Origin: Bacillota bacterium
Lineage (GTDB): Bacteria > Bacillota > Clostridia > Oscillospirales > Oscillospiraceae
Reading direction: 5' to 3'
Length of the DNA stretch: 64,000 nucleotides
Assembly: GCA_023402075.1 (NCBI GenBank)
Contig: JAEXCS010000028.1
Coordinates: forward strand, 43,805-107,804
Shown here one piece after another: positions 41,800-50,916 of the stretch (position 1 is its first letter; every line of letters begins with the position of its first letter). The notes under the pieces were generated by a model. That model was not told where the DNA came from, searched no databases, and saw only the letters and a program-made list of their open reading frames with translations. The position numbers and the translations under genes are program-made.

Positions 41800-42594
41800 T
41801 TATTTCAAAGCTAAGAATCTGGTGCCGATTTCCGCGCCGTCCACAATGCCGTACAGGTCCTCGGTCCGCTCTCCGTTGGTAATTACCATGTCGCAGCCTG
41901 CCTCCGTGGCAATTTTGGCGGCGGACAGCTTGGTGGCCATGCCGCCGGTGCCCCGCCACGAGCCTGCGCCCCCCGCCATCTCCAGAATCTCCGGCGTCAG
42001 TGCCTCCACCCGGCGGATAAGCTTTGCGTCCGGATGAGTGTGCGGGTCCGCATCGTACAGCCCGTCAATGTCCGAAATCAGAATCAGCAGGTCGGCTTGG
42101 CACAGCTTTGCCACGATGGCGGAAAGCGTGTCGTTGTCGCCCAAAACCTTGTGCCGTCCGGTTTCAATTTCCGCAGAGGACACGGAGTCGTTTTCATTCA
42201 CCACCGGGATTACCCGCATTTCCAGCAGCGCCCCGAAGGTGCTGGTAAGATGCTCTGCCCGGATAGGATCGTCCACGTCGTCTCCTGTCAGCAGAATCTG
42301 GGAGACGGTGCGGTTATATTCGGAGAAAAACTTGTCGTAAATGTGCATGATGCGGCACTGGCCCACTGCCGCCGCCGCCTGCTTAAGCCGCAGCTCCTTT
42401 GGCCGCTCCGGCATATTCAGCCGGGCCGCGCCCACGGCAATGGCGCCGGAGGACACCAGAATCACCTGATGGCCCATACCGCTTAAATCCGCAAGAACCC
42501 GCACTAGCTGCTCGATGCGGTGCAGGTTCAGCGCGCCGGAGTTGTGGGTAAGGGTGGAGGTGCCCACCTTTACCACAATACGCTGCTGCTTCAA
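41800..42594 (-). CDS. proB: Glutamate 5-kinase without PUA domain
   Basis: A 264-residue amino-acid kinase that phosphorylates glutamate. It has VVKVGTSTLTH at the start, SSGAIAVG, NENDSVS and the C-terminal GTGGMATKLSAAKIA motif. It lacks the C-terminal PUA domain of the 367-residue E. coli enzyme, as in many short ProB proteins. Translation appears to start at TTG 42594. The minus-strand -10 candidate TATAAT lies near 42640. Proline feedback normally depends on the kinase domain and is still possible. Confidence 0.93.
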   Translation of the reverse strand: MKQQRIVVKVGTSTLTHNSGALNLHRIEQLVRVLADLSGMGHQVILVSSGAIAVGAARLNMPERPKELRLKQAAAAVGQCRIMHIYDKFFSEYNRTVSQILLTGDDVDDPIRAEHLTSTFGALLEMRVIPVVNENDSVSSAEIETGRHKVLGDNDTLSAIVAKLCQADLLILISDIDGLYDADPHTHPDAKLIRRVEALTPEILEMAGGAGSWRGTGGMATKLSAAKIATEAGCDMVITNGERTEDLYGIVDGAEIGTRFLALK

Positions 42595-42717
42595 AGTCCG
42601 TCAGCTCCCCTCAAGAGAATGATGATATATTGAAGCATTATATCATGGTGCTTTTCAAAAGGAAACCGGGTAAATTTCTAATTTTTGCAGAAGCTAGGTC
42701 AGAAAGCGAGGGATTTC

Positions 42718-43482
42718 ATGACGGAAGAGACAAAAACAAAAAAGGTGACGGAGGAAGAAGATGCCGACACCGGAACGGACACCGGCTCTGAAAAAAACGG
42801 CACCAGTCCGGAGACTTGGCAGCAGCAGATTGTGGACAGCGGTTCCGTCACCACCAAAACCCGGCGGGGAAGCCTTCACTGCCTTACCATCATCGGGCAG
42901 ATTGAGGGCCACATGGCCGCTTCCCCCAACACAAAGGCTACAAAATACGAGCATGTGATGCCGCTGCTGGCGGCGCTGGAGCAGTCCGATGAGGTGGACG
43001 GCGTGCTGTTTCTTCTGAACACCGTGGGCGGCGACATTGAGGCGGGTCTTGGCATCGCGGAGCTGATTGCGGGCATGGGCAAGCCCACCGCGTCTTTGGT
43101 GCTGGGAGGAAGCCACTCCATCGGTATCCCTCTGGCGGTGGCGGCGAAGCGGAGCTTTGCTGTGCCCTCCGCGGCCATGACGGTTCACCCTGTCCGCATG
43201 AGTGGAACGGTAATTGCCGCACCCCAGACGTACCATTACTTCGAGCGGTTGCAAGACCGCATTGTGGACTTTGTTACCCGCAACTGTGCCATCGACCGGG
43301 AGAAGTTTCTCTCCCTGATGATGAAAACCGGGGAAATGGCGGCGGACGTAGGCACCGTGCTTTACGGAGAAGAAGCCGTGGGTCTGGGGCTAATCGATCA
43401 GGTGGGCACGCTTTCCGACGCGCTGGATTGGCTGTATGGAGAAGTAAAGCCGAAATCGGGAAGAAAAAAGCGCTCCACCTGA
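42718..43482 (+). CDS. ClpP/TepA-like serine protease
   Basis: A 254-residue member of the ClpP/crotonase-fold group that includes TepA (YmfB) of Bacillus. The N-terminal 50 residues are Glu/Thr/Lys-rich and disordered. The protease domain has NTVGGDIEAGL, the nucleophile region GGSHSIGIPLAVAAK (catalytic Ser) and MTVHPVRMSG (catalytic His). TepA is linked to protein export and spore development in Bacillus; that role is not established here. The ATG at 42718 follows GCGAGGGA. Transcription is divergent from proB. Confidence 0.85.
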   Translation: MTEETKTKKVTEEEDADTGTDTGSEKNGTSPETWQQQIVDSGSVTTKTRRGSLHCLTIIGQIEGHMAASPNTKATKYEHVMPLLAALEQSDEVDGVLFLLNTVGGDIEAGLGIAELIAGMGKPTASLVLGGSHSIGIPLAVAAKRSFAVPSAAMTVHPVRMSGTVIAAPQTYHYFERLQDRIVDFVTRNCAIDREKFLSLMMKTGEMAADVGTVLYGEEAVGLGLIDQVGTLSDALDWLYGEVKPKSGRKKRST

Positions 43483-43512
43483 GAGCGAGCGAAACAGGTG
43501 GAGACGGTATAG

Positions 43513-43552
43513 AAAAAGCGCTGCGGGAGTGAAGTCGCTCCCGCAGCTTTTT
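43513..43552. terminator. Bidirectional terminator
   Basis: GCTGCGGGAG (43520-43529) pairs with CTCCCGCAGC (43538-43547). Five A precede the stem and five T follow it, serving the convergent protease and HTH genes. The last bases overlap the 3' end of the HTH gene. Confidence 0.85.
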
Positions 43553-44135
43553 ACAGGCAGATTTTAAACAGGCCGTGGCGGTTGCAGCATGCGTAAAGCG
43601 TGCCGCTTCGATAAGGGAAGCGAGCTTCGGCGCTTTGCTCCGGATAAAGCCGGATGATTTCGGACCGGTTATCCGTCACCAGCGCGAAAAAGCTAATGAA
43701 GTGATCCTTGCGCATGGAGTGGTCCAATTCTACATACCATTCGTCATCCAGCCGCTCGGCCCGCAGGCTGTGGGCCTCATCCGGCTCCTCGGCCTCCAGC
43801 GGCGGAAGACTCACACCGCAGCAGGAAAACGCACCTTCCCCCGCAGCCCACAGGACGTTTCCGCAGATAGGGCAGACGTAAAATTTGCTCCGCAGGAGAT
43901 TTCCCGAGCGGTTGGCGTTGACAAAGCATTCGCCGCTCAAAAGCTCCGCCACCGAAACGCTCAGGGCAGCCGCCAAAGGCTCCAGCAGGGAAACGTCCGG
44001 CAGGCCCCGGCCGGTTTCCCATTTTGATATGGTTTTGTCGCTGACGCACAGCATCTCGGCAAGCTGGCGCTGGGTAAGCTGCTTTTTCTCCCGCAGCTCC
44101 CGGATAGCTCCGCCCGTTACATAGTGATTCATCAA
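43551..44135 (-). CDS. HTH regulator fused to a desulfoferrodoxin-like domain
   Basis: A 194-residue fusion. Residues 5-65 are an XRE helix-turn-helix (LREKKQLTQRQLAEMLCVSDKTISKWETGRGLP). Residues 85-110 carry CPICGN and SCCG, the rubredoxin-like four-Cys iron site of desulfoferrodoxin. Residues 125-192 resemble the superoxide-reductase site: HSLRAERL, DHSMRKDHFISFFALV and C-terminal CNRHGLF, where Cys and His would bind the catalytic iron. A redox-sensing transcription factor, or superoxide reductase with DNA binding, is likely. It is encoded alone and convergent with the protease. Confidence 0.85.
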   Translation of the reverse strand: MMNHYVTGGAIRELREKKQLTQRQLAEMLCVSDKTISKWETGRGLPDVSLLEPLAAALSVSVAELLSGECFVNANRSGNLLRSKFYVCPICGNVLWAAGEGAFSCCGVSLPPLEAEEPDEAHSLRAERLDDEWYVELDHSMRKDHFISFFALVTDNRSEIIRLYPEQSAEARFPYRSGTLYACCNRHGLFKICL

Positions 44136-44274
44136 GTGTGTTCCTCGTTTTCATCGGATTTTCTGCTAGGAGCAGAATACCGCGTCCCGGGCAAAATGGC
44201 AACCTACGCTCCGCAGAGTTGGTGGCAGAAGCGCTTCGGGGAATGCTCCTCCCACAGCGTTCTCAAATTGTACC

Positions 44275-44303
44275 TTGAATATAAGCAGTTTTTTTGATAT
44301 AGT
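44275..44303 (+). promoter_or_regulatory. Promoter of smc
   Basis: TTGAAT (44275-44280), a 17-base spacer and TATAGT (44298-44303), 40 bases before the smc start. Confidence 0.7.
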
Positions 44304-44342
44304 AGAGTAGTTACAGTATCTCTATTGACAGAGGTGGCTTCA

Positions 44343-47300
44343 TTGTACTTAAAGGCATTGGAAATTCAGGGCTTCAAATCCTTTCCCGACAAAACGGTTT
44401 TGAAGTTCGGCGAGGACATCACCGCCATTGTGGGGCCTAACGGCTCCGGAAAATCGAATACCTCCGATGCCATCCGCTGGGTCATGGGAGAGCAGAGCGT
44501 GAAGGGCCTGCGGGGCGTGAAAATGGAGGACGTGATTTTCGGCGGCACCGCCAAGCGGCCCCAGCAGGGGTTTGCGCAGGTGACGCTGGTGCTGGACAAT
44601 ACGGAGCACATTTTCCCCGCGCTGGAGGAAGCCGAGGTGGCGGTCACCCGACGGTACTATCGCAGCGGGGAGAGCGAATATTACATCAACCGCCAGTCCG
44701 TCCGGCTTAAAGACGTGACGGAGCTGTTTCTGGACACCGGCATGGGCCGGGAGGGGTATTCTATTATCGGACAGGGTAAAATTGATGAAATACTGTCCAC
44801 CAAAAGCGGCGACCGCCGGGAGATTTTCGAGGAAGCCGCCGGCATCTCCAAATACCGCCACCGCAAGGAGGAAGCGGAGCGCAAGCTTCAGCGCACGGAC
44901 GAAAATCTGGTGCGCATCAACGACAAAATCGCAGAGCTTGAGTTGCAGGTGGAGCCTTTGCGGGATCAGGCGGAAAAGGCGAAGAAATACCTGATTTTCC
45001 GGGACGAGCTGAGAATTTTAGAGATTTCCACTTGGCTGGAGGATTTGGACGCGTTGAAGGCCGGGGCCAGAAAGCTGGAAAGCGACTTCCGCACCGCCGA
45101 GGCCGCCCGTGACGAGGCCCGGGTGCAGCTGGATGCGCTGTACGCCGAGGGTGAGCAGTACGGCCAGCGGATGCGGGAAAAGGATATGGAGGCGGAAAGC
45201 CTGCGAACGCAGGCTGGGGAAAAGGATGCGCAGGCGGGGGAGCAGGAATCCGCCGTGGCCGTGCTGAAAACCACCGCCGCCCACCATCGGGAGAACATTG
45301 ACCGGGTGGAACGGGAGCTGCAAGCGCAGGAAAACCGGGCGGACAGCCTTTCTAAGCAGATTGAGGAGCAGGCGGCGCACATCGCGGAGATTGACCGGCA
45401 GGTTGCCGAAGAGGCCGAGACGCTGGAAGCCTTGCTGGCACAAGCGCGGGAGGCATCCCAGACAGCGGAGGGCAAGCTGACCGAGGCGGAGCAATTGCGA
45501 GCCAAGGAGACGCTGGCGGTGTCCGCGGCGGCGGACGCGCGGGCGGAGGCTTCGGCGGCGGCGGCGGAGCGCGCCCAGATTTCGGAGCGCCGGACCGCTT
45601 CGGAAACGGAGCTTGCAAGCGCCCGGGAGCGGCTGGACGAGACAGGCCGCGAAGCGAAGACCAACCGCCGCGCGCTGGAGGACGCCCGAGACGAGGCCGG
45701 GGCCGTTGCCAACATCATCGCGGGCCACACCATGAAAATGGAAGAGCGGCGGCGCAAGGCCGGGGAAGCGGCGGAGAAAGCAAACAAGCTGACCATGGAC
45801 GCCGGGGCGCTGGACCACCGCATCCGGCTGCTGACGGAGATGGAAAAGGAATACGAGGGCTTTTCCAAGGCCGTCCGTCTGGTGTGTCAGGCCCAAAGCA
45901 GCCTGCGGGGCATTCGCGGGCCGGTGGCGGGGCTGATGAGCGTGGAGCGGAAATACTCCGTTGCCATCGAAATCGCTTTGGGCGCGGGACTTCAGAACAT
46001 TGTGGTGGACCGGGAAGAGGACGCGAAGGCCGCCATCGGCTTTTTAAAGCAGCGGGATGCAGGCCGGGCCACCTTCCTGCCCCTGTCCGCCATTCGGGGC
46101 GACGAACTGCGGGAGAGCGGCTTGGAGCGGGAATACGGCTATGTGGGCCTTGCCTCTGGACTGGTGGAATATGACCCGCAGTATGCGGGTATTTTCCGAA
46201 ATCTTCTGGGGCGCACCGTGGTGGCGGAGGACTTGGACTGCGGCATTGCCATGGCAAGGAAATATGGGAACCGCTTTCGCATTGTCACGCTGGACGGACA
46301 GGTAATGAACCGGGGCGGCTCTATGACCGGCGGCAGCGTCAGCCGCAGTGCAGGCGTTTTAAGCCGGGCGGCGGAGCTGAAGGAGCTTCACGGAAAGGCG
46401 GAGACGCTGCATCTACATCTGACCGAGGCCAAGACCGAGGCGGAGGAGCTGAATCGGGAGCTGGAAAAGGCCCGGTATGAGCTGGAGACGGCGCAGGGCC
46501 AGCAGCGGGCGACGGAGGATGAGGTTCTTCGTCTGGAGGGGCGGCAGAGCCACTTTGACATTCTGCTGCAAAGCCTGCGTGCAAGCCTTGAAACGCTGGA
46601 GGGGGAGTGCGAAGCCCTTTCTGTCCGCCTGACGGAGTGCGACAGCCGGGGGACAAAGGCGGCGGCGGATATTGCCGCCGCAGAGTCCGAGGCCGCAGCG
46701 CTTCGGGCCAGAGCGGACGAGCAGCTTTCCGGGCAGACGGAGCTACTGGCCCGTGCGGGAGAACTGAGCGAATCGGTTAGCGCACGGAAGTCCCATCTTG
46801 CCGCCCTGCGGGCGGAGCGGGAGGGCGCGACCCTCCGTGCTGAGGACTTGCAGGCATTGAAAGCCGATCTCTCCGGCGACCGCTCGGTACGGGAGGAGAC
46901 GCTGGAAGCGGGACGTGCGTCCATTGCCCGGGCGGAAGCGGAAATCGCGGAGAGACAGACCCAAGCGCAGGCTTTGCGCGAACAGGGGCAGGCCCTGCGG
47001 GACCGCCTTGCGGCGCTGGACCGGGAGAAAATCGCGCTGGAAGCGGAGCGCACCGCCAAGAGCCGCGCCGGACAGGAGATGAACGAGCGTCTGCTGGATT
47101 TGGAGCGCACTGCCAGTCGGCTGGAGCAAAAAATGGCCACCGGCGCGCTGGAAGAAAAGCAGATTTTGGACCGTCTTTGGGAACACTATGAGCTGAGCCA
47201 TTCCGACGCACAGGCCCAGCGGGTGGAGTTGGAAAGCCGGTCGAAAGCCAATCGCCGCATCGCAGAGCTGAAACGGGAGATTTCCGCGCTGGGCACGCCA

Positions 47301-47909
47301 AACATCGGGGCCATCGAGGAATTCGACCGGGTGAACACCCGTTATACCTACCTCAGCGAGCAGAGGGACGACGTGGAGAAGGCCGGAAGTGAAATTCGGG
47401 GTGTGATTGAAGAGCTGACCCGCGAAATGACCGGGATTTTCTCACAGCAGTTTAAGCTTTTAAGCGAAAGCTTTCAGTCCACGTTTGTGGATTTGTTTGG
47501 CGGCGGGCAGGCCACACTGGAGCTGGAGGACGAAAACGACATATTAAACTGCGGCATCGAGATCAAGGCCCAGCCGCCGGGGAAAACGCTGAAAACCATC
47601 TCCCTCCTCTCCGGCGGAGAGAAGGCGTTTGTGGCCATCGCGCTGTATTTTTCCATTCTGAAGGTACATCCCACGCCGTTTTGCGTGATGGACGAAATCG
47701 AGGCGGCGCTGGATGACGCCAACGTCACGCGGTATGCCCGATACATGCGCACCCTTGTGGGAAAGACGCAGTTCATCGTCATCACCCACCGCCGTGGCAC
47801 CATGGAGGAGGCTGACGTGCTTTACGGCGTGACCATGCAGGAGCAGGGCGTGAGCAAGATTCTGACCATCAATCTCAACGATATGGCCAAGGAATTGAAC
47901 ATTAAATGA
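44343..47909 (+). CDS. smc: Chromosome segregation protein SMC
   Basis: A 1188-residue condensin subunit. The N-terminal ATPase half has GPNGSGKSN, two long coiled coils (about 165-500 and 660-1010) flank the hinge (about 510-650, with GVAGL-type GPVAGLMSVE and RNLLGRTVV), and the C-terminal half has LLSGGEKAFVAIAL and MDEIEAALDDANV. Translation probably starts at TTG 44343, after GAGGTGG. The gene is not next to rnc; a small zinc-ribbon gene and ftsY follow. Confidence 0.96.
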   Translation: MYLKALEIQGFKSFPDKTVLKFGEDITAIVGPNGSGKSNTSDAIRWVMGEQSVKGLRGVKMEDVIFGGTAKRPQQGFAQVTLVLDNTEHIFPALEEAEVAVTRRYYRSGESEYYINRQSVRLKDVTELFLDTGMGREGYSIIGQGKIDEILSTKSGDRREIFEEAAGISKYRHRKEEAERKLQRTDENLVRINDKIAELELQVEPLRDQAEKAKKYLIFRDELRILEISTWLEDLDALKAGARKLESDFRTAEAARDEARVQLDALYAEGEQYGQRMREKDMEAESLRTQAGEKDAQAGEQESAVAVLKTTAAHHRENIDRVERELQAQENRADSLSKQIEEQAAHIAEIDRQVAEEAETLEALLAQAREASQTAEGKLTEAEQLRAKETLAVSAAADARAEASAAAAERAQISERRTASETELASARERLDETGREAKTNRRALEDARDEAGAVANIIAGHTMKMEERRRKAGEAAEKANKLTMDAGALDHRIRLLTEMEKEYEGFSKAVRLVCQAQSSLRGIRGPVAGLMSVERKYSVAIEIALGAGLQNIVVDREEDAKAAIGFLKQRDAGRATFLPLSAIRGDELRESGLEREYGYVGLASGLVEYDPQYAGIFRNLLGRTVVAEDLDCGIAMARKYGNRFRIVTLDGQVMNRGGSMTGGSVSRSAGVLSRAAELKELHGKAETLHLHLTEAKTEAEELNRELEKARYELETAQGQQRATEDEVLRLEGRQSHFDILLQSLRASLETLEGECEALSVRLTECDSRGTKAAADIAAAESEAAALRARADEQLSGQTELLARAGELSESVSARKSHLAALRAEREGATLRAEDLQALKADLSGDRSVREETLEAGRASIARAEAEIAERQTQAQALREQGQALRDRLAALDREKIALEAERTAKSRAGQEMNERLLDLERTASRLEQKMATGALEEKQILDRLWEHYELSHSDAQAQRVELESRSKANRRIAELKREISALGTPNIGAIEEFDRVNTRYTYLSEQRDDVEKAGSEIRGVIEELTREMTGIFSQQFKLLSESFQSTFVDLFGGGQATLELEDENDILNCGIEIKAQPPGKTLKTISLLSGGEKAFVAIALYFSILKVHPTPFCVMDEIEAALDDANVTRYARYMRTLVGKTQFIVITHRRGTMEEADVLYGVTMQEQGVSKILTINLNDMAKELNIK

Positions 47910-47922
47910 GGAGGGACAGACA

Positions 47923-48159
47923 ATGTCCGCTATGAAAAAATATGTGCTGGTAATTGTCGTAGCCGTGCTGGGATGCATCGTGGTGCTGGCAGGAGGAATG
48001 CTGGAAAACGATTTGGCGAAGTCGGCCGGTGTGGTGCTGGTGTTGTCCGTGCTGGCGCTGGAAATCATTTTTTTCCGCTGCCCAAGCTGCAAGCGATGGC
48101 TGGGGCGGAGCTTCCGGCCCGGAAAGCACTGCCCCCACTGCGGGGAAATCATTGAATAA
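47923..48159 (+). CDS. Small membrane protein with C-terminal zinc ribbon
   Basis: A 78-residue protein with two hydrophobic helices (about 5-26 and 33-50), then a four-cysteine zinc-ribbon pattern CPSCKRW...CPHCGE (about 53-75). It has a strong AGGAGGG ribosome site and lies between smc and ftsY, 13 bases after smc. No function is known. Confidence 0.75.
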   Translation: MSAMKKYVLVIVVAVLGCIVVLAGGMLENDLAKSAGVVLVLSVLALEIIFFRCPSCKRWLGRSFRPGKHCPHCGEIIE

Positions 48160-48178
48160 ATTTTAAAGGACGGGTACT

Positions 48179-49057
48179 ATGGGCTTTTTCAGCAAACTGA
48201 AAAAAATCTGGCAGGAGGACATCATCGGCTACGCCATTTCCCCTGACGACGAAGCATTTTTTGACGATTTGGAAGAACGTCTTATTCTTGCCGATCTGGG
48301 AGTGGACACTGCTGCCGAGGCGGTGGAGCGGCTGCGGTCCAAAATGAAGCGGGAGGGCGTCTCCGGTGAAACAGCGGTGCGCGCCGCCCTGCGGGAGATT
48401 CTGGCGGAGATGCTGGACGTGGGAGATGCGTCCCTTCATTTGGAGGAGAAGCCCGCCGTGGTGCTGTTCATCGGCGTGAACGGTGTGGGGAAAACCACGT
48501 CCATCGGCAAGCTGGGCCATCGTATGAAGGAGGAGGGCAAGCGGGTCCTCTTCTGCGCGGCGGATACCTTCCGCGCCGCCGCTGCCGATCAGCTTCAAAT
48601 CTGGGCGGAGCGGGCCGGGTGCGAGCTGGTGCGCGCAAAGGAGGGGGCAGACCCCGGCGCGGTGCTGTTTGACGCGCTCTCCGCCGCCAAGGCGCGGAAT
48701 GTGGATGCGGTGCTGTGCGACACCGCCGGGCGGCTCCACAACAAGGAAAATTTAATGAAGGAGCTGGCAAAGCTGTCGAAAATTATTGACAGGGAGTGCC
48801 CCGGCGCCAGCCGGGAAACACTGTTGGTACTGGACGCTACCACCGGGCAGAACGGCTTAATTCAGGCCCGGGGCTTCCGTGATACGGCGGGGCTTACCGG
48901 CATTGTCCTCACCAAGTTGGACGGCACGGCCAAGGGCGGCATCGTCATTGCCATCGCAAAAGAATTGGGCGTACCCGTGAAATTCGTGGGTCTGGGCGAG
49001 GGGATTGACGATCTGCGCCCCTTCGACGCGAGAGAATACGTAGAGGCCATCATATAA
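48179..49057 (+). CDS. ftsY: Signal recognition particle receptor FtsY
   Basis: A 292-residue SRP GTPase without the long acidic A domain, usual for Firmicutes. The NG domain contains GVNGVGKTTSIGKLGH, ADTFRAAAADQL, DTAGRLHNKENLM and TKLDGTAKGG, and ends with a lipid-binding type FVGLGEGIDDLRPFD. It docks SRP-ribosome complexes at the membrane. Confidence 0.96.
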   Translation: MGFFSKLKKIWQEDIIGYAISPDDEAFFDDLEERLILADLGVDTAAEAVERLRSKMKREGVSGETAVRAALREILAEMLDVGDASLHLEEKPAVVLFIGVNGVGKTTSIGKLGHRMKEEGKRVLFCAADTFRAAAADQLQIWAERAGCELVRAKEGADPGAVLFDALSAAKARNVDAVLCDTAGRLHNKENLMKELAKLSKIIDRECPGASRETLLVLDATTGQNGLIQARGFRDTAGLTGIVLTKLDGTAKGGIVIAIAKELGVPVKFVGLGEGIDDLRPFDAREYVEAII

Positions 49058-49071
49058 AAAGGAGAACAGCC

Positions 49072-49788
49072 ATGACCAGAATTGACGGACGGGCCTTTGA
49101 TACACTGCGGCCTGTGACAATTGAAACGGATTTTGTGGAGTTTCCGGAGGGAAGCTGCCTGATTACCTGTGGAAATACCAAGGTGCTCTGCTGCGCCAGC
49201 GTGGAGGAGCGCACGCCGTTCCATGTGCCGGAGGGAACCGGCTGGGTGACGGCGGAATACAGCATGCTGCCCCGGGCAAACCGGGATCGCTCCAGACGGG
49301 ATATCTCCAAGCTGAAGCTCTCTCCCCGCAGCGCGGAAATCCAGCGGCTGGTGGGCCGGTCCCTCCGGGCCGCTGTGGATATGACCAAGCTGGGGGAGCG
49401 AACCATCACCGTGGACTGCGACGTGCTTCAGGGCGACGGTGGCACCCGCACTGCCAGCGTTACCGGCGGTTACGTGGCCCTTGCGCTTGCGGTGGGCAGG
49501 CTGATGAAGGCAGGCGCGCTTAGGGAAAATCCGCTGAAAACCTCCGTGGCGGCGGTGTCCGCCGGAATCGTGGAGGACCGGCTGCTGCTGGACCTTTGCT
49601 ATGAGGAGGATTCGGCCGCGCAGGTGGACTTGAACTGCGTGATGACTGGTGATGGGGCGCTGGTGGAATTGCAGGGTACCGGCGAGGGTCGGGCCTTTAC
49701 CATAGAAGAGCAGCGGCATCTGGTGGACCTTTGCGCCAAGGGAATCCGGGAGCTGGAGGCCATGCAGCGGGCCGCGCTGGGAGGATGA
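49072..49788 (+). CDS. rph: Ribonuclease PH
   Basis: A 238-residue phosphorolytic 3'-5' exoribonuclease that trims tRNA ends. It starts TRIDGRAFDTLRPV and has GWVTAEYSMLPRAN, EIQRLVGRSLRAAVD, DCDVLQGDGGTRTASVTGGYVA and LDLCYEEDSAAQVD. AAAGGAG precedes it. It is followed at once by rdgB, a frequent pair. Confidence 0.96.
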   Translation: MTRIDGRAFDTLRPVTIETDFVEFPEGSCLITCGNTKVLCCASVEERTPFHVPEGTGWVTAEYSMLPRANRDRSRRDISKLKLSPRSAEIQRLVGRSLRAAVDMTKLGERTITVDCDVLQGDGGTRTASVTGGYVALALAVGRLMKAGALRENPLKTSVAAVSAGIVEDRLLLDLCYEEDSAAQVDLNCVMTGDGALVELQGTGEGRAFTIEEQRHLVDLCAKGIRELEAMQRAALGG

Positions 49789-49790
49789 GT

Positions 49791-50390
49791 ATGGAACAGA
49801 CGAAGTTTGTGCTGGCGACACAAAACCCCGGTAAGCTCCGGGAAATGGCCGCCATCCTGGAAATTCTGGGCGTGGATGTGGTAAGCCCTGCCGAGCTGGG
49901 GCTGCATGTGGATGTGGAGGAGACAGGCGAAACCTTCGCGGAAAACGCCATGCTCAAGGCAAAAGCCGTGTGCGCGGCGGCGGGCCTGCCTGCCATCGCG
50001 GATGATTCGGGCCTGTGTGTGGACGCGCTGAACGGCGGCCCGGGGGTTTACTCCGCCCGGTACGGCGGGCCGGAGCTGGACGACCGGGGGCGGTATATGC
50101 TGCTGCTGAACTCCATGCGGGGCGTGCCCACCCGTTCGGCTCACTTTGAAACCGCCGTGGCCTGTGCGTTTCCCGATGGGGATACTCTGACTGCGGCGGG
50201 CCGGTGTGAAGGGGCGATTGCCTTCGCCCCCATGGGAGACGGTGGATTTGGGTACGACCCGGTATTTTTAGTGCCGGAAAAGGCCAAGACCTTCGGCCAG
50301 ATGACGGATGCGGAAAAGGCCGAGGTTTCCCACCGGGGCAAGGCTCTGCGGGTGTTTGCCGAGGAGCTGAGGACGTATCTGGGGAAGTAA
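49791..50390 (+). CDS. rdgB: RdgB/HAM1 non-canonical purine NTP pyrophosphatase
   Basis: A 199-residue enzyme that removes dITP, XTP and related nucleotides. Family motifs are VLATQNPGKLREM, ETGETFAENA, ADDSGLCVDAL, GPGVYSARY and GFGYDPVF. The second ATG (49791) is preferred over 49785 because GGGAGG lies six bases before it. It begins two bases after the rph stop. Confidence 0.95.
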   Translation: MEQTKFVLATQNPGKLREMAAILEILGVDVVSPAELGLHVDVEETGETFAENAMLKAKAVCAAAGLPAIADDSGLCVDALNGGPGVYSARYGGPELDDRGRYMLLLNSMRGVPTRSAHFETAVACAFPDGDTLTAAGRCEGAIAFAPMGDGGFGYDPVFLVPEKAKTFGQMTDAEKAEVSHRGKALRVFAEELRTYLGK

Positions 50391-50485
50391 AAACCCGATT
50401 AGGCTCCGGGTGAGACGGAGGAATGCACCTAAATGGAGAGACGCGTGACATTTGTAAAAAAATTTCCGGGAATTTGCGAAACTTA

Positions 50486-50514
50486 TTGACAAATTCCTGC
50501 GTCTGTCATAGAAA
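50486..50514 (+). promoter_or_regulatory. Promoter of yhbY-nadD operon
   Basis: TTGACA (50486-50491) with TAGAAA (50509-50514) 17 bases later, in the AT-rich gap of 166 bases after rdgB. Confidence 0.6.
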
Positions 50515-50556
50515 TATAAAAATCAAGCTTTATTAAGGGGAGATTATCTTAAATTT

Positions 50557-50889
50557 ATGGAACTGACAAGTAAACAGCGTGCGCAATTGCGCGGCATGGC
50601 AAATACCATTGATACCATTTTGCACATCGGCAAGGAGGGCGTCACCGAGGCGGTGATTCAGCAGGCCAACGAAGCGCTGGAAGCGCGGGAGCTGGTGAAG
50701 GGCAGGGTTTTGGAAAATTCCCTGCTCACCGCACGGGAGGCCTGCGACCAGTTGACCTTGCCCACCCGCAGTGAGCCGGTGCAGGTGATCGGAAGCAAAT
50801 TTGTACTCTACCGGGAAACCCACTCCAAGCCCAAGGACAAGCGCATTGAACTGGTGAAGGATAAGCCCCGGAGGGAGCGCAAGGCTTGA
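50557..50889 (+). CDS. yhbY: CRS1/YhbY RNA-binding protein
   Basis: A 110-residue single CRM-domain protein associated with 50S assembly intermediates. It starts LTSKQRAQLRGMAN and has the GxxG loop in LHIGKEGVT, then SEPVQVIGSKFVLYRE. It precedes nadD, the usual order in Firmicutes. Confidence 0.93.
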   Translation: MELTSKQRAQLRGMANTIDTILHIGKEGVTEAVIQQANEALEARELVKGRVLENSLLTAREACDQLTLPTRSEPVQVIGSKFVLYRETHSKPKDKRIELVKDKPRRERKA

Positions 50890-50916
50890 TTTTGAAGATG
50901 CAAGGGGGGAGAGCGC

